Positions 43,330-54,905 of a DNA stretch of 64,000 nucleotides are shown piece after piece. Under the pieces are notes generated by a model. That model had not been told where the DNA came from, did not search any database, and was given only the letters and a program-made list of their open reading frames with translations. This DNA is from Cyrtodaria siliqua (lineage: Eukaryota; Mollusca; Bivalvia; Adapedonta; Hiatellidae): positions 124,001 to 188,000 of the forward strand of contig JAWPHD010003087.1 in assembly GCA_037043455.1 (NCBI GenBank), read 5' to 3'. The position numbers were made by a program, and so were the translations under genes. Every line of letters starts with the position of its first letter. Within the stretch, counting starts at the first letter, position 1.

Positions 43330-46300
43330 GGGAACAGCTAGTTCCATTTGTATGAAGTTGTTGGTTTGACCCGGCTAGGGATCAGCAACGGAACTTCTAG
43401 TATCATCTGTATGAAGTTGTTGGTTTGACCCGGCCGGGGACAAGCAAGAAAACTTCTAGTACCATTTGTATGAAGTTGCTGGTTTGACACGGCCGGGGAC
43501 AAGCAAGAAAACTTCTAGTACCATTTGTATGAAGTTGCTGGTTTGACACGGCCAGGGATCAGCAAGAGAACTTCTAGTACCATTTCATCCATTTGTATGA
43601 AGTTGCTGGTTTGACACGGCCGGGGACAAGCAAGAAAACTTTTAGTACCATTTGTATGAAGTTGTTGGTTTGACCCGGCCATGGACGAGCAACGGAACTT
43701 CTAGTACCATTTGTATGAAGTTGTTGGTTTGACCCGGCCAGGGATCAGCAACGGAACTTCTAGTAACATGTGTGTGAAGATGTTGGATTGACCCGGCCAG
43801 GGTCCAGCAAGGGAACTTCTAGTACTATGTGTGTGACGTTATTGGATTGACCCGGCCAGGGATCAGCAAGGTAACTTCTAATATCATGCGTGTGAAGTTG
43901 TTGGTTTGACCCGGCCAGGGATCAGCAGCGGAACTTCTAGTACCATTTGTATGAAGTTGTTGGTTTGACCCGGCCAAGGATCAGCAAGAGAACTTCTAGT
44001 ACCATTTCATCCATTTGTATGAAGTTGTTGGTTTGACCCGGCCAGGGATCAGCAACGGAACTTCTAGTACCATTTGTATGAAGTTGTTGGTTTGACCTGG
44101 CCAGGGATCAGTAACGGAACTTCTAGTACCATTTGTATGAAGTTGTTGGTTTGACCCAGCCAGGGATCAGCAGCGGAACTTCTAGTACCATTTGTATGAA
44201 GTTGTTGGTTTGACCCGGCCAGGGATCAGCAAGAGAACTTCTAGTACCATTTGTATGAAGTTGTTGGTTTGACCCAGCCAGGGATCAGCAGCGGAACTTC
44301 TAGTACCATTTGTATGAAGTTGTTGGTTTGACCCGGCCAGGGATCAGCAACGGATCTTCTAGTACCATTAATATGTGTATGAAGTTGTTGGTTTTACCTG
44401 GCCGAGGGCAAGCAAGGAAACGTCTAGTACCATTTGTGTGAAGCTGTTGGTTTGACCCGGCCAGGGATCAGCATGGAAACTTCTAATACCATTTGTATGA
44501 AGTTGTTGGTTTGACCCGGCCAGGGATCAGCAACGGAACTTCTAGTAACATGTGTGTGAAGATGTTGGATTGACCCGGCCAGGGTCCAGCAAGGGAACTT
44601 CTAGTACTATGTGTGTAACGTTATTGGATTGACCCGGCCAGGGATCAGCAAGGTAACTTCTAATATCATGTGTGTGAAGTTGTTGGTTTGACCCGGCCAG
44701 GGATCAGCAACGGAACTTCTGGTATCATTTGTGTGAAGTTGTTGGTTTGACCCGGCCAGGGATCAGCAACGGAACTTCTAGTACCATTTGTGTAAAGTTG
44801 TTGGTTTGACCCGGCCAGGGATCAGCATAGGAACGTCTAGTACCATTTGTATGAAGTTGTTGGTTTCACCCGGCCAGGGACCAGCAACGGAACTTCTAGT
44901 ACAATTAATATTTGTATGAAGTTGTTGATCTGACCCGGCCAGGGATCAGCAAGGGAACTTCTAGTACCATTTGTATGAAGTTGTTGGTTTGACCCGGCCA
45001 GGGATCAGCAAGGGAATTTCTAATACCATTTGTATGAAGTTGTTGGTTTGACCCGGCCAGGGATCAGCAACGGAACTTCTGATATCATTTGTGTGAAGAT
45101 GTTGGTTTGACCTGGCCAGGGATCAGCAACGGAACTTCTAGTACCATTTGTGTGAAGTTGTTGGTTTGACCCGGCCAGGGATCAGCAACGGAACGTCTAG
45201 TACCATTTGTATGAAGTTGTTGGTTTCACCCGGCCAGGGACCAGCAACGGAACTTCTAGTACAATTAATATTTGTATGAAGTTGTTGATCTGACCCGGCC
45301 AGGGATCAGCAAGGGAACTACTAGTACCATTTGAATGAAGTTGTTGGTTTGACCCGGCCAGGGATCAGCAACGGAATTTATAATACCATTTGTATGAAGT
45401 TGCTGGTTTGACCCGACCAGGGATCAGCAAGAGAACTTCTAGTACCATTTGTATGAAGTTGCTGGTTTGACCCGGCCAGGGATCAGCAGCGGAACTTCTA
45501 GTACCATGTGTATGAAGTTGTTGGTTTGACCCGGCCAGGGATCAGCAAGAGAACTTCTAGTACCATTTCATCCATTTGTATGAAGTTGTTGGTTTGACCC
45601 GGCCAGGGATCAGCAACGGAGCTTCTAGTACCATTTGTATGAATTTGTTGGTTTGACCTGGCCAGGGATCAGCAACGGAACTTCTAGTACCATTTGTATG
45701 AAGTTGTTGGTTTGACCCAGCCAGGGATCAGCAAGATAACATCAGTACCATTTGTATGAATTTGTTGGTTTGACCCGGCCAGGGATCAGCATAGGAACTT
45801 CTAGTACCATTTGTATGAAGTTGTTGGTTTGACCCGGCCAGGGATCAGCAGCGGAACTTCTAGTACCATTTGTATGACGTTGTTGGTTTGACCCGGCCAG
45901 GGATCAGCAACGGAACTTCTAGTACCATTTGTATGAAGTTGTTGGGTTGACCCGACCAGGGATCAGCAGCGGAACTTCTAGTACCATTTGTATGAAGTTG
46001 TTGGTTTGACCCGGCCAGGGATCAGCAACGGAACTTCTAGTACCATTTGTATGAAGTTGTTGGTTTGACCCGGCCAGGGATCAGCAGTGGAACTTCTTGT
46101 ACCTTTTGTATGAAGTTGTTGGTTTGACCTGGCCAGGGATCAGCAGCGGAACTTATAGTACTATGTGTATGACGTTGTTGGTTTGACCCGGCTAAGGATC
46201 AGCAAGGGAACTTCTAGTATCATTTGTGAAGTTGTTGGTTTGACCCGGCCAGGGATCAGCAGCGGAACTTCTAGTACCATTTGTATGAAGTTGTTGGTTT

Positions 46301-46794
46301 GACCTGGCCAGGGATCAGCAAGGGAACTTCTAGTACTATGTGTATGACGTTGTTGGTTTGACCCGGCTAAGGATCAGCAAGGGAACTTCTAGTATCATTT
46401 GTGATGTTATTGGTTTGACCCGGCCAGGGATCAGCAACGGAACTTATAGTACCATTTGTGTGAATTTGTTGGTTTGACCCGGCCAGGGATCAGCAAGGGA
46501 ACGTCTAATACCATTTGTGTGAAGTTGTTGGTTTGACTCATCCAGGGATCAGCACCGGAACTTCTAGTACCATTAATATTTGTATGAAGTTGTTGGTCTG
46601 ACCCGGCCAGGGATCAGTAAGGGAACTTCTAGTACCATTTGTATGAATTTGTTGGTTTAACCCGGCCAGGGATCAGCAAGGGAACTTCTAATACCATTTG
46701 TATGAAGTTGCTGGTTTGACCCGGCCAGGGATCAGCAACGGAACTTCTAGTACCATTTGTATGAAGTTGTTAGTTTGACTCGGCCAGGGATCAA
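43330..46794. repeat. 59-bp minisatellite, about 58 units
   Basis: Unit (plus strand) contains TTTGTATGAAGTTGTTGGTT then TGACCCGGCCAGGGATCAGC. A few units carry insertions (CCATTTCATCCATTTG or CCATTAATATTTG). Multi-unit blocks recur: 43764-43900 again near 44546-44690 (about 780 bp, 13 units), and 44830-44940 again near 45195-45300 (about 360 bp, 6 units). So the array also grew by larger duplications. Confidence 0.95.
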
Positions 46795-46850
46795 GCCCGC
46801 GACATTCCGCATCCGAGCTGGAAGCTCTACCAATACGCCACCGTCGCGGA
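46785..46850 (-). other. tRNA-like head of the expanded SINE
   Basis: Minus strand GCGACGGTGGCGTATTGGTA, GAGCTTCC..GGAA stem, and GGGCTTGATCCC. It is the internal polymerase III promoter type used by SINEs. Not a functional tRNA, because its stems are incomplete. Confidence 0.75.
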
Positions 46851-47404
46851 TCAAGACAAAACTGTTTATTGTGTGGTATTCAAATTCCATATGCGGCTGC
46901 ACATTCAGAAGAGAATGTCCCTTTAAACTTTAAATAATATTTGTCTACAAGGTAAGACTGGCACTTTGCTTAGGGTAGAACTCAAATTTTGAAGTATTTG
47001 TTTAGCGATAAGCACTCGTATGAAAATGCAAATTAACCAGACGGTGTGCGTCAACCTGTATGATAACCTATTCAAGTAAGTGTTTGTGGGACTCGGTTTA
47101 ACAACATTACGTTTGTTTTGGCAATTTAAAGCCATGATGATAAATAAGGGTTTACACAAATTACTGATAATAAAACACACTCGAGAGAAATGTGTTTGTA
47201 CAGTATATTTTGTCATGGGGCCATAACTATTATTCGTACTTTTTTAGTAATGTATATGTCTGTATAATAGGTATTATAAATCGAACACAGCCTACATTAT
47301 ATATATATAAGGAATCGACTTGAACTTTTCACCCAATTCACCCAAAGGAAAAGCAATATGGCATTGAATATGCAACGAAATTTAGCGAAAGCCCTTCTCC
47401 TCGT
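46851..47404. other. Gene-free stretch
   Basis: AT-rich with short open frames only (for example 46923-47216 minus, no recognisable content). Confidence 0.5.
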
Positions 47405-47580
47405 CTCAGAGATAATTGAATTCAATTCGATTTTATAGTCGCACCAACACTTAAGGTCATATGGCGACTTTCCAGCTTCCACTGGTGGAGGAAGACCCAA
47501 GGTGCCCCTCCGGACAATTTTCGTGCACGGGCGAGTACTTGGGTAGAACCACCGACGTTCCGCAAGCTGGATGCAAAACT
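47405..47580 (-). mobile_element. SINE, 5'-truncated
   Basis: Minus-strand reading matches the SINE at 59958-60213: GGAACGTCGGTGGTTCTACC, AAGCTGGAAAGTCGCCATAT, TTGGTGCGACTATAAAA, ending in an AATT-rich tail. The tRNA-like head is absent. Confidence 0.82.
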
Positions 47581-47713
47581 CCCCGTGTTCAATGGTCGGT
47601 GATATGGTAAAAGTCGATTTAGGTTGATCAGTGAACGGTATATAGTGAAGCTCGAGATATATGGACCCAGTACTAGATGGAAACTACACTGCTTTCTCCT
47701 ACGGAGTGTTACC

Positions 47714-48250
47714 GACGTCGACTATACCTCAGTCCGACAACCAACAGTAAAACGTTGACTGTACCTCAGTCCGACAACCAACAGTAAAACGTCGACTATA
47801 CCTCAGTCAACCAACAGTAAAACGTTGACTGTACCTCAGTCCGACAACCGACAGTAAAACGTTGACTGTACCTCAGTCCGACAACCAACAGTAAAACGTT
47901 GACTGTACCTCAGTCCGACAACCAACAGTAAAACGTTGACTATACCTCTGCTCGACAACTAACAGTAAAACTGTGCCTATACTTCAGCCCGACAACCAAC
48001 AGTAAAACGTTGACTGTACCTCAGTCCGACAACCAACAGTAAAACGTTGACTGTACCTCAGTCCGACAACCAACAGTAAAATGTTGACTGTACCTCAGTC
48101 CGATAACCAACAGTAAAACGTTGACTGTACCTCAGTCCGGCAACCAACAGTAAAACGTTGACTGTACCCCAGTTCAACAACCAACAGTAAAATGTTGGCT
48201 ATACATTAGTCCTTAGTCCGACAACCAACAGTAAAACTGTGACTATACCT
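47714..48250. repeat. 37-bp minisatellite, about 14 copies
   Basis: Unit GTTGACTGTACCTCAGTCCG followed by ACAACCAACAGTAAAAC. Some copies are shortened or diverged near both ends (47960-47995, 48180-48240). Confidence 0.95.
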
Positions 48251-48680
48251 CATATTTGATGCTATGTTAAACAGCGTTTGAAGGAACAAGTGAATAAAAT
48301 CTTAATTTTATACATATGATTTAGTTTGTATTATGTTAGTTTTAATGAATGCACATTATTTTTCTCTTTTAGTTCCTTATGGAAAGACATGTGTGCATTT
48401 CATCTGTTTATATGATTTGTATTTTATATTGTAATGCCATGTGAAGAGACGTTAATAAACTATGTCCGTCTGTCTGTCTATCTGTCTGTCTGTCTGTCAG
48501 TACTGAGGGCCTCCCATGGGGTCCATGTTCCCTTTTCTCCAAACATATTTTGCTTTGTTCCTCAAAAATAGTTTCCCAATTTTCCCTTCCCCAAACATAT
48601 TACCAATAACAGACAATGTTCCCTTGATCCCAAAAAATAAATGGCCCTGTTCCCTTGTTCCCCAAATCCCTGGGTGAGCC
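48251..48680. repeat. (GTCT)n microsatellite and reversed short tandem repeat
   Basis: TCTGTCTGTCTATCTGTCTG-type repeat at about 48467-48501. Then, at 48520-48670, TGTTCCCTTGATCCC-type units that are the reverse complement of the GGGATCTGGGGAACA units at 38730 and 41450. Confidence 0.8.
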
Positions 48681-50395
48681 TCAGTACTCGTATGCCATTG
48701 TATACATTATCAGTTTTACCCTATATTATATACGGTATCACAGGTTTTTATTCTTTACAAAATATAATCCCAATTTTATCTATACGAAGTAGATTAATAG
48801 GTTTAAGTTTAAATCTTATAATACAGAACGTATTGATTTTCCCACTAGAGAAACCCTAATTGCTAAACCAGAACTGCGTTCAATACACTGTGTGCTAGTA
48901 ATTTAACAGCTGACGTTTTCGGATTAGTGCCAGTAATTCAATTAAACAAGAATTTTACATACGAGTGCATGAATATTGTATGGCCCTTTTAATGAGATTT
49001 CGTTATCTACACGTACAGCAAGTTTACTTATTTGAATTCTTACAAACCCAGTCAGTATAATTTTAAAACTGTAATGCATACGTACGTCATTCCGATCATA
49101 TATACACAAATAAACTTTGCAAAGGGTGCCGGCGTTTTCAAAATAAAATTTATGTATTCGTAATAGCAATACATGCTATGTTAGCATTGTAAATGTTTGT
49201 ATTTTACCATTTATTGGCGCTTTATCCAGTTATAGTGGGCTTATAAAACAGATAATAGGCTTGTGTGCTCGAATAACAAAGATTGCATTTAAGCGGAATA
49301 AACCGTGTGTTACGTTGTGTATTGATTCGGACAGAATTCAATATTGTACTGCAAGCACTTAATACATGTAACTGCAAGCACTTAATACATGTAGTAAGAA
49401 AATGAAAAACGATAAATGTCCTGATATGGGGTTTATTGCAGTTGCAGACGTAACAGCAAAGAATATTATGACAGAAATAACACAAAATGCAGAAACAAAA
49501 TTTAAATAAATATTACAAATTGAATAAACATATTACGAATTTAAGACTTAAATAATTCAAATAAAATATTCTTAATACATTGAAGAATACATTAAAACTG
49601 AAAACCGTAACAATACATATTGTAAATGATATTTCGATAAACCTTTAGAAACATAAGCCATGAAAAAGCAGAAAACTTTAAAACTGTATATAATTGATAA
49701 TATAGTTTAAGGCATATATAAAAGTGTTTATGAATACAACAAGCATAGTATGATATATAAACTTTAATAATAAAAAAAATGAGCAACGTATAACAGTAAA
49801 AACTTAATACTGATATCATGTGAAAAACAACAACAACAGTAGGCAGCAATATAAAAGTCTTCTGAATAAAATAGCAAGCCTTAGTCTGAATTACTTTACT
49901 GAAATCGTTTAACAAGGTAATTGTACATTCAAAAGAATTTCATTTTTCAAATTTCGATCAGAGTTGAAAACAACGAATATAGGAGTCCACCGTGGTCACG
50001 TTTTAATGTATTGTTCCATTTTAAAAGACATCTTTAAAGTTTCTGTTTTCCGTTTTGAAACTGTCGTTTTATTAGACACATCACCCTTTTGTCGAATGAA
50101 GCACCCGCAATATCTAAGTAATACTGTTCTAGGCACATTTGTACAACAACATCCGTAACATTTAAAATAAATTATGTCACTAGCATTCGTCCACCGAGTG
50201 CGATTAATAGTTATATAAACTGTTCAAAATGGGGTTTTGAAATTACTTAACTTGGAGGTTCATGCTCTTTTATCTGTGCTTTATTTGTATCGTAGTTATT
50301 CAAAATGTCAAACCGTTACCTCGCACATGATGTGGTTAATTTGTCCTCCAAAGAGTTGTTTTCAAAATAAAATAAGAATCCAAGAGTTTGTACAT
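48681..50395. other. Gene-free AT-rich stretch
   Basis: A 20-base direct duplication (ACTGCAAGCACTTAATACAT) occurs at 49350 and 49372. Short frames, for example 49592-49915 minus, are low-complexity and not convincing. Confidence 0.5.
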
Positions 50396-50767
50396 TTATT
50401 GAACGAATGACCTCCATTTCACAAGGTTGGTTGGTGGAATTCCGATTTTCTTTTTTTTGTTGTCCGTAACGCGGCTAAAGAAGAACCCACAGGTCGGCTT
50501 TTCGACAGTTGCGAACGGCGCCAGAGAATTTGAAAGTTTGATCTCGCCGTTAGGTCCAATCACGTATCTATTTGTACTAGACAATGGCATACCGTCAAGC
50601 GAACTTCTCTGTTCATTTGGCTGGAATCTTTGAAAATGGCGGGAATATCTTTCCGGTCCCAGGTTTAACTTTTTCAGCCGAAGAAACTCCAATCGCTCCC
50701 AATTGACAGTCCGTGGGTTTGGATTAAACCGCACCTGGTGCTGTACCGTCTCAGTGTTGTCGCTCAT
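50396..50767 (-). CDS. Uncharacterised small protein, paralogue of the ORF at 61920-62375
   Basis: 123 residues from ATG 50765-50767. This start is chosen because it aligns with the start of the second copy; an in-frame ATG at 50803 would add 12 residues. Basic and soluble, no signal peptide or membrane segment. It shares with its paralogue FNPNPRT, LKKLNLG, RFQ, LSN-LAPFAT, a Cys-x2-FF-R-TDNK segment and a WRS near the C-terminus, roughly half the residues over about 110 positions. The poly(A) signal AATAAA (minus, 50395-50400) overlaps the stop. No function recognised. Protein-level conservation between the copies argues that both are, or recently were, real genes. No upstream exon was identified. 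Confidence 0.65.
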   Translation of the reverse strand: MSDNTETVQHQVRFNPNPRTVNWERLEFLRLKKLNLGPERYSRHFQRFQPNEQRSSLDGMPLSSTNRYVIGPNGEIKLSNSLAPFATVEKPTCGFFFSRVTDNKKKKIGIPPTNLVKWRSFVQ

Positions 50768-51005
50768 GGTCCGCGATTTCTCAGACCGATCGGTTAAAGA
50801 CATAGCATAAATCCCTTAAGGGATAACGTAGTTCCCTTTTTGCGTTGCTAACCGAAATAGAGCGACACCCGACTTGTGTAATACACGTATCGTAGTATGT
50901 ATCGGGTTACTAAGAAAAATCGATATGGTCTTCGTGTTGATCAATCGGATAGTGATATTGGATTATCTCCTATTGTTGCGCCCTCTAGTGCCCTGGACTA
51001 GGCAT
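50768..51005 (-). promoter_or_regulatory. Upstream region conserved with the paralogue
   Basis: Blocks shared with 62376-62590: AGTATGTATCGGGTT-CTAAGAAAA (plus strand, from about 50894) and TTGTTGCG-N6-GTGCC-TGGA (about 50973-50998). Order and spacing to the start codon are alike in both, as expected for a duplicated promoter. The second block weakly resembles an RFX X-box half-site pair; that is speculative. Confidence 0.5.
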
Positions 51006-51535
51006 TGTCACAGGATCACAACGACGCCGAAGTGAATAAATCTAAATACGCCCAAAACGGGCCTGTAAATGAATTAAAGGGGGTACATCAGATTTTTTCT
51101 AGAAAAATTATTAAAACAAATTCGTGATACAAAAAGTCATATCGATCAACATAGGGTGTTGTTGTTCAGGTCTAAACGTTTAATTCACCATATAATTATG
51201 TTGAATGAAAACTGGCGTAAATTGCTTAAATTAACCCTGGCGCGTAAACTAGGATAGTATTATTACTGTACAAAATGATTATTCTTGTACAGTCATTCTT
51301 AGGTTCATTTATTGTTAAGGCTCTTAACAATAGAAAAATATCACTATTTGTCAATTTTTAAGTCGGACACCTAGACCCCGAGGAAATACCTGATGTACTC
51401 CCTTTAATATAGTAAAATACCTATATTGTTTAAATTGAATATTCAATTAGAATTACGAATCCGATGTCAAATAATGCAAAGAGAGTCCAGGTGCGTAGCT
51501 GACCTGAAATGCATATATAGGCCCGACATAGCAGT
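51006..51535. other. Gene-free stretch
   Basis: Nothing recognised beyond a small hairpin (TTGTTAAGGCTCTTAACAA, about 51312-51330). Confidence 0.5.
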
Positions 51536-51539
51536 CACT

Positions 51540-52975
51540 TTTCCGGCGGTGGCGGCGGCCACATTTTAAATCAACTATGTCTCAACAACCGCTGCTCGAA
51601 TTTTTCTGAAACTTTGTCAGATGCTTTGTTGGGTCAAGGTGCATCACGTAATGCCAAAATTACCAAAGTCTATGTCATATTTTGCGTTATTTTCCCAAAA
51701 CTTGACCTTGGTTAGGTAACTTAACCTTGGTTAGGTAACTTAACCTCAGTTAACTGTATGTGATTGCCTCATTTTCTTTGTTTGATACTTTGTCATATGT
51801 ATTGTTGGCATTGGTGGACATCACTGAACGACAAAAATGACCAATGTGAAGGTAATATTTTGCTTATTTTCCCCAAACTTAACATTGGTTAGGTAACTTA
51901 ACCTTAGTTAACTTTATGTGATTGCCTAACTTTATGTCCATATGTATGGTTGGCATTGGTGGACATCGCTGAACGACAAAAAATACCAAGGTCAAGGTCA
52001 TGTTTTGCGTTATTTACCCTAAACATCAGTTTGGTTAGGTAAGTTAACCTCAGTTAACTTTTTCTGATAACTTTAATTTCTTTGTTTGATACTTGATCAT
52101 ATGTATTGTTGGCATTGGAGGACATCACTGAATGACAAAAATTACCAAGGTCAAGGTCATATTTTGCGTTATTTCCCCCCAAACCTAACCTAACCTAACC
52201 TCAGTTAACTTTATGCGATTGTCTCACTTTATGTCTTTGGTACTTGGTCATATGTATTGTTATACCCCCGCTAAACGAAGTTTACGGTGGTGTACTAGTT
52301 TCACCTTGTCCGTCTGTCCGTCTGTCTGTCTGTAGACGCAACATTGTCTGCTCCACAACTCCTCTCCTCCTGAAGCAAATCTCACGAAACTTAATTGGTG
52401 GACTGCCTGTGATAAAAAGATGGCCCCTGTTAGTTTTGAGGTCATTAGGTCAAAGGTCAAGGCCACCATTACCTGATCATGAAAATCCCATTCCACTCAA
52501 TATTTACTCAAACAGTAGGGTGGGGAATGGGGTGGGGGTGGGGACTGGTATTGAGGGTATATTTGTGGTCATCGCTGGATGACAAAAAATAGCAAGGTCA
52601 AGGTCATATTTGCGTTATTTCCCCCAAACTCAACCTTAGTTAGGTAACAACATTGGTTAGGTAACTTAACCTCAGCTAACTTTATGACTGACTTTATGTC
52701 TTTGATACTTGGTCATATGTATTGTTGGCATTGGTGGACATCGCTGAACGACAAAAAACACCGAGGTCAAGGTCATATTTTGCATTATTTTCCCACAACT
52801 ACACCCTGGTTAAACCACTTAACCTCATTAACAACTTCTTATGATTACCTCGCTTTTATTCGTTTGATACTTGATCATATGAAGTGTTGTATTTGGTGGA
52901 CATCAGTTACGCACACATTTAATAAAATATTCCATATGCGGTTTGCCGCCGTGGGCGAGACACCCTCAGACAGAG
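51540..52975. repeat. About 160-bp tandem repeat, six to seven units, with nested element
   Basis: Units carry GGTTAGGTAACTTAACCT, ATGTATTGTTGGCATTGG, GGACATCGCTGAACGACAAA and CAAGGTCAAGGTCATATTTT. They are interrupted at 52261-52560 by a distinct repeat that starts ATACCCCCGCTAAACGAAG and contains CCGTCTGTCCGTCTGTCTGT. The 112-codon frame at 52244 belongs to that insert and is not a gene. Confidence 0.9.
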
Positions 52976-53100
52976 GTCTTGTCTGCAATTAGCTATGCTT
53001 GGCGTATATCTGACAGAGCATTTGCGTGGTATTTGAAGAAATATTTGTTTGACAAATTCGGGAATTAACATTTGACAAAGTTGAATTATCTACACTGTAA

Positions 53101-53289
53101 GGGACCAGGCAATATTTATCGGGGGGTTGGGACCGATGCAAATAAAAATGTTATATAAAAAAAATGTACGTCCCATGGCAAGCAAACGAAAAAAAAGGTA
53201 TCGTCCCATGGTTTGTCGCGACAAAAAAAGTACCTGTCCCATGCCATTTTGCACCATTCCCAATGCCCAAATAAACATTGCCTGGTGCA
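53101..53289. mobile_element. MITE with TAA target duplication, copy 1
   Basis: Left end GGGACCAGGCAATATTTATC; the right end is its near-complement (AATAAACATTGCCTGG). TAA flanks both sides (53098-53100 and 53290-53292). The interior has three GTCCCATG motifs. A 3-bp TAA duplication with GGG-starting TIRs fits PIF/Harbinger-type MITEs. Second copy at 59465-59630. Confidence 0.82.
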
Positions 53290-53292
53290 TAA

Positions 53293-53634
53293 GCACCCTC
53301 CTTACCAAATGAGGTTTGCTTCAAGCTTGCAGCGAACAATTTTGTTCACCATAACAATTCTTAATTGTTCGCCAATGTTCGCCACTAGCGGTGATGTTGC
53401 TGCAAACATTATGGTAATCTTTGTCGAATTTGCCGCCAACTCACCAAAAAGCTATACATTCTCCAGAAACATTTATTTATTTGCAACGTACACCATAACA
53501 TCACCACAAACTTACTTGCATGTTTTTTTGTTCGCCACAACATTGCGACAAATTTTACCAATCCGATTTTTTTTATTGCACGCCGTAATTTCACCACAAT
53601 CTTTTAAATTCAGATTTGCCTTTTCTTTATTCAC
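53293..53634. other. Spacer with repeated GCAAAC/TTCGCC motifs
   Basis: Motifs such as TTGCAGCGAACAA, TTCGCCACTAGCGGTGATG and TTGCCGCCAACTCACCA resemble the text at 58745-59400, suggesting a diverged related repeat. No gene. Confidence 0.4.
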
Positions 53635-53639
53635 AGAAC
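53635..53639. other. Left 5-bp target-site duplication AGAAC
   Basis: AGAAC immediately outside the left TIR, matched by AGAAC at 56850-56854 immediately outside the right TIR. Confidence 0.8.
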
Positions 53640-54066
53640 CACCCCCGGTATCCGTATAATATGAACGCGGGTCGGATAAGGCCATACGCGGGTACAGGAA
53701 AGACGCGCCACAGTGTATGTACGCTCAATATTTGTCAATTATATAAATATTATATTCGTTATATAATTAGTTTTTGTTTTGTTATATTCCCTGAATATTT
53801 TTCTTCACATCCATATCTTATGTTTTTCATTTTAGTATTGTTTTAAGCAATTTTATCCGTTTTGAATTGGGCGGATTGGAAAAATCCGTGTCAACAATAG
53901 ACATTTCGTCGATTTTTCAATTATACAGTAATTTTGACACGATAATAAGGGCATGCACATGTAAAACATTCATTATGGTAGTCATTTTGTCTTTATTTGA
54001 TCCCTTAATACTAACTAAGGGTTTTTAATCTGGCGTTTTGTGAAAGTGGATAAGTCTTACGACGGC
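53640..54066 (+). repeat. Left terminal inverted repeat arm
   Basis: Starts CACCCCCGGTATCCG and ends GTCTTACGACGGC. Rich in ACGCGGGT near the tip (ACGCGGGTCGG, ACGCGGGTACA), a possible transposase-binding motif. Confidence 0.92.
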
Positions 54067-54433
54067 TAAACATTTGTTCGGATAAGGTCAAACGAAGACT
54101 ATGGATAAGTATGAGAGCGGGCGTTTATAACAGCACAAACGCATTTGTTTTCTTATTTGATACCCCTGTAAGCTTCTAGCTTCTTAGATACTTACCGATA
54201 GTGTTTTCCCTTACTTGATGGCATACTTTCTTAGTACTTTGCTGGTACTTATAGGGAGTGCGGTTGAAAACCCCGGGACGTGACCCCACCGGGAATAAGT
54301 AATACTAATGCTTTCAGATAGAACATCTGTAATAAAAGGAATTCGGAATTGTAAGCTAAAATCTCGGCATATCCACATATATTCGGTTATATTTTTTCAA
54401 CAAATGTAATTCTGTTAGCGCATCGGGGGCTGG

Positions 54434-54905
54434 CTTGCCCAAGTGAATAGCGCGTTGAACTTGTAACTGGCCCCGGGTTCAAGCCTGGTCGTCTTTCCTC
54501 AGCCTCGAGCATGTTAAATAACCATTGGAAGCTTTGGAATCTATTCGATAGTAAGAGTAGGTCAGGTTCCCGCATTCCTATGTATCCTTCCCCTCTCTCT
54601 GGCAGTCGGTAGCGCGGCGGATTTGTAACCGGAAGTCTCGGGTTCAATCCTCCGTGGTGTCACTGAGTTTCGTCGGTGTGTTCTTGGGCAAGACACTTTT
54701 CCTTAGCCTCGTCCGTCGGATGGGAACGTAAACCAGGCGGTATCGGTCTATCCTCCGAACACGTTAAAGAACCATAGGAATCTATTCGATAATAAGAGTT
54801 GGGCAGGGTTCCCGGATTCCTATGTATCCTTCCCCTCTCTCTGGGGCGGCTTTAAATAAATATACTGTGTCGATGAGCCGTTAAACAACATTCAATTCAA
54901 TCAAT
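54434..54905 (+). mobile_element. SINE tandem dimer inside the long-TIR element
   Basis: The first copy (54434-54601) has a tRNA-like head with TTGTAAC and GGGTTCAAGCC, a deleted middle, and stops at CCCCTCTCTCTGG. It is fused to a second, full copy whose head has GGCGGATTTGTAACCGG and GGGTTCAATCC. The body has GTTCTTGGGCAAGACAC and CGTCCGTCGGATGGGAACG, and the tail ends GTTAAACAACATTCAATTCA. Inserted after the host element formed. Confidence 0.85.

Larger units (their letters stand above)
43244..46850 (-). mobile_element. SINE with its body expanded into a 3.5-kb satellite
   Basis: Minus strand, in order: a tRNA-like head (46850-46785) with A-box-like TGGCGTATTGGTAGAGC and B-box-like GGGCTTGATCCC; a 59-bp unit repeated about 58 times; then a SINE 3' domain (43329-43244) containing GTGTCAGTATAGTGTGACTT. 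The start of the repeat unit (TGATCCCTGGCCGGGTCAAA) continues directly from the B box of the head, so the unit is SINE body sequence amplified in place. Confidence 0.85.

Noticed and set aside
43330..46794. CRISPR-like repeat array
   Set aside because: There are no variable spacers: the whole 59-bp unit repeats. This is eukaryotic DNA and the array lies inside a SINE.
52180..52205. Telomere-like (AACCT)n
   Set aside because: Only three units, part of the 160-bp repeat (GGTTAGGTAACTTAACCT), so not an interstitial telomere.
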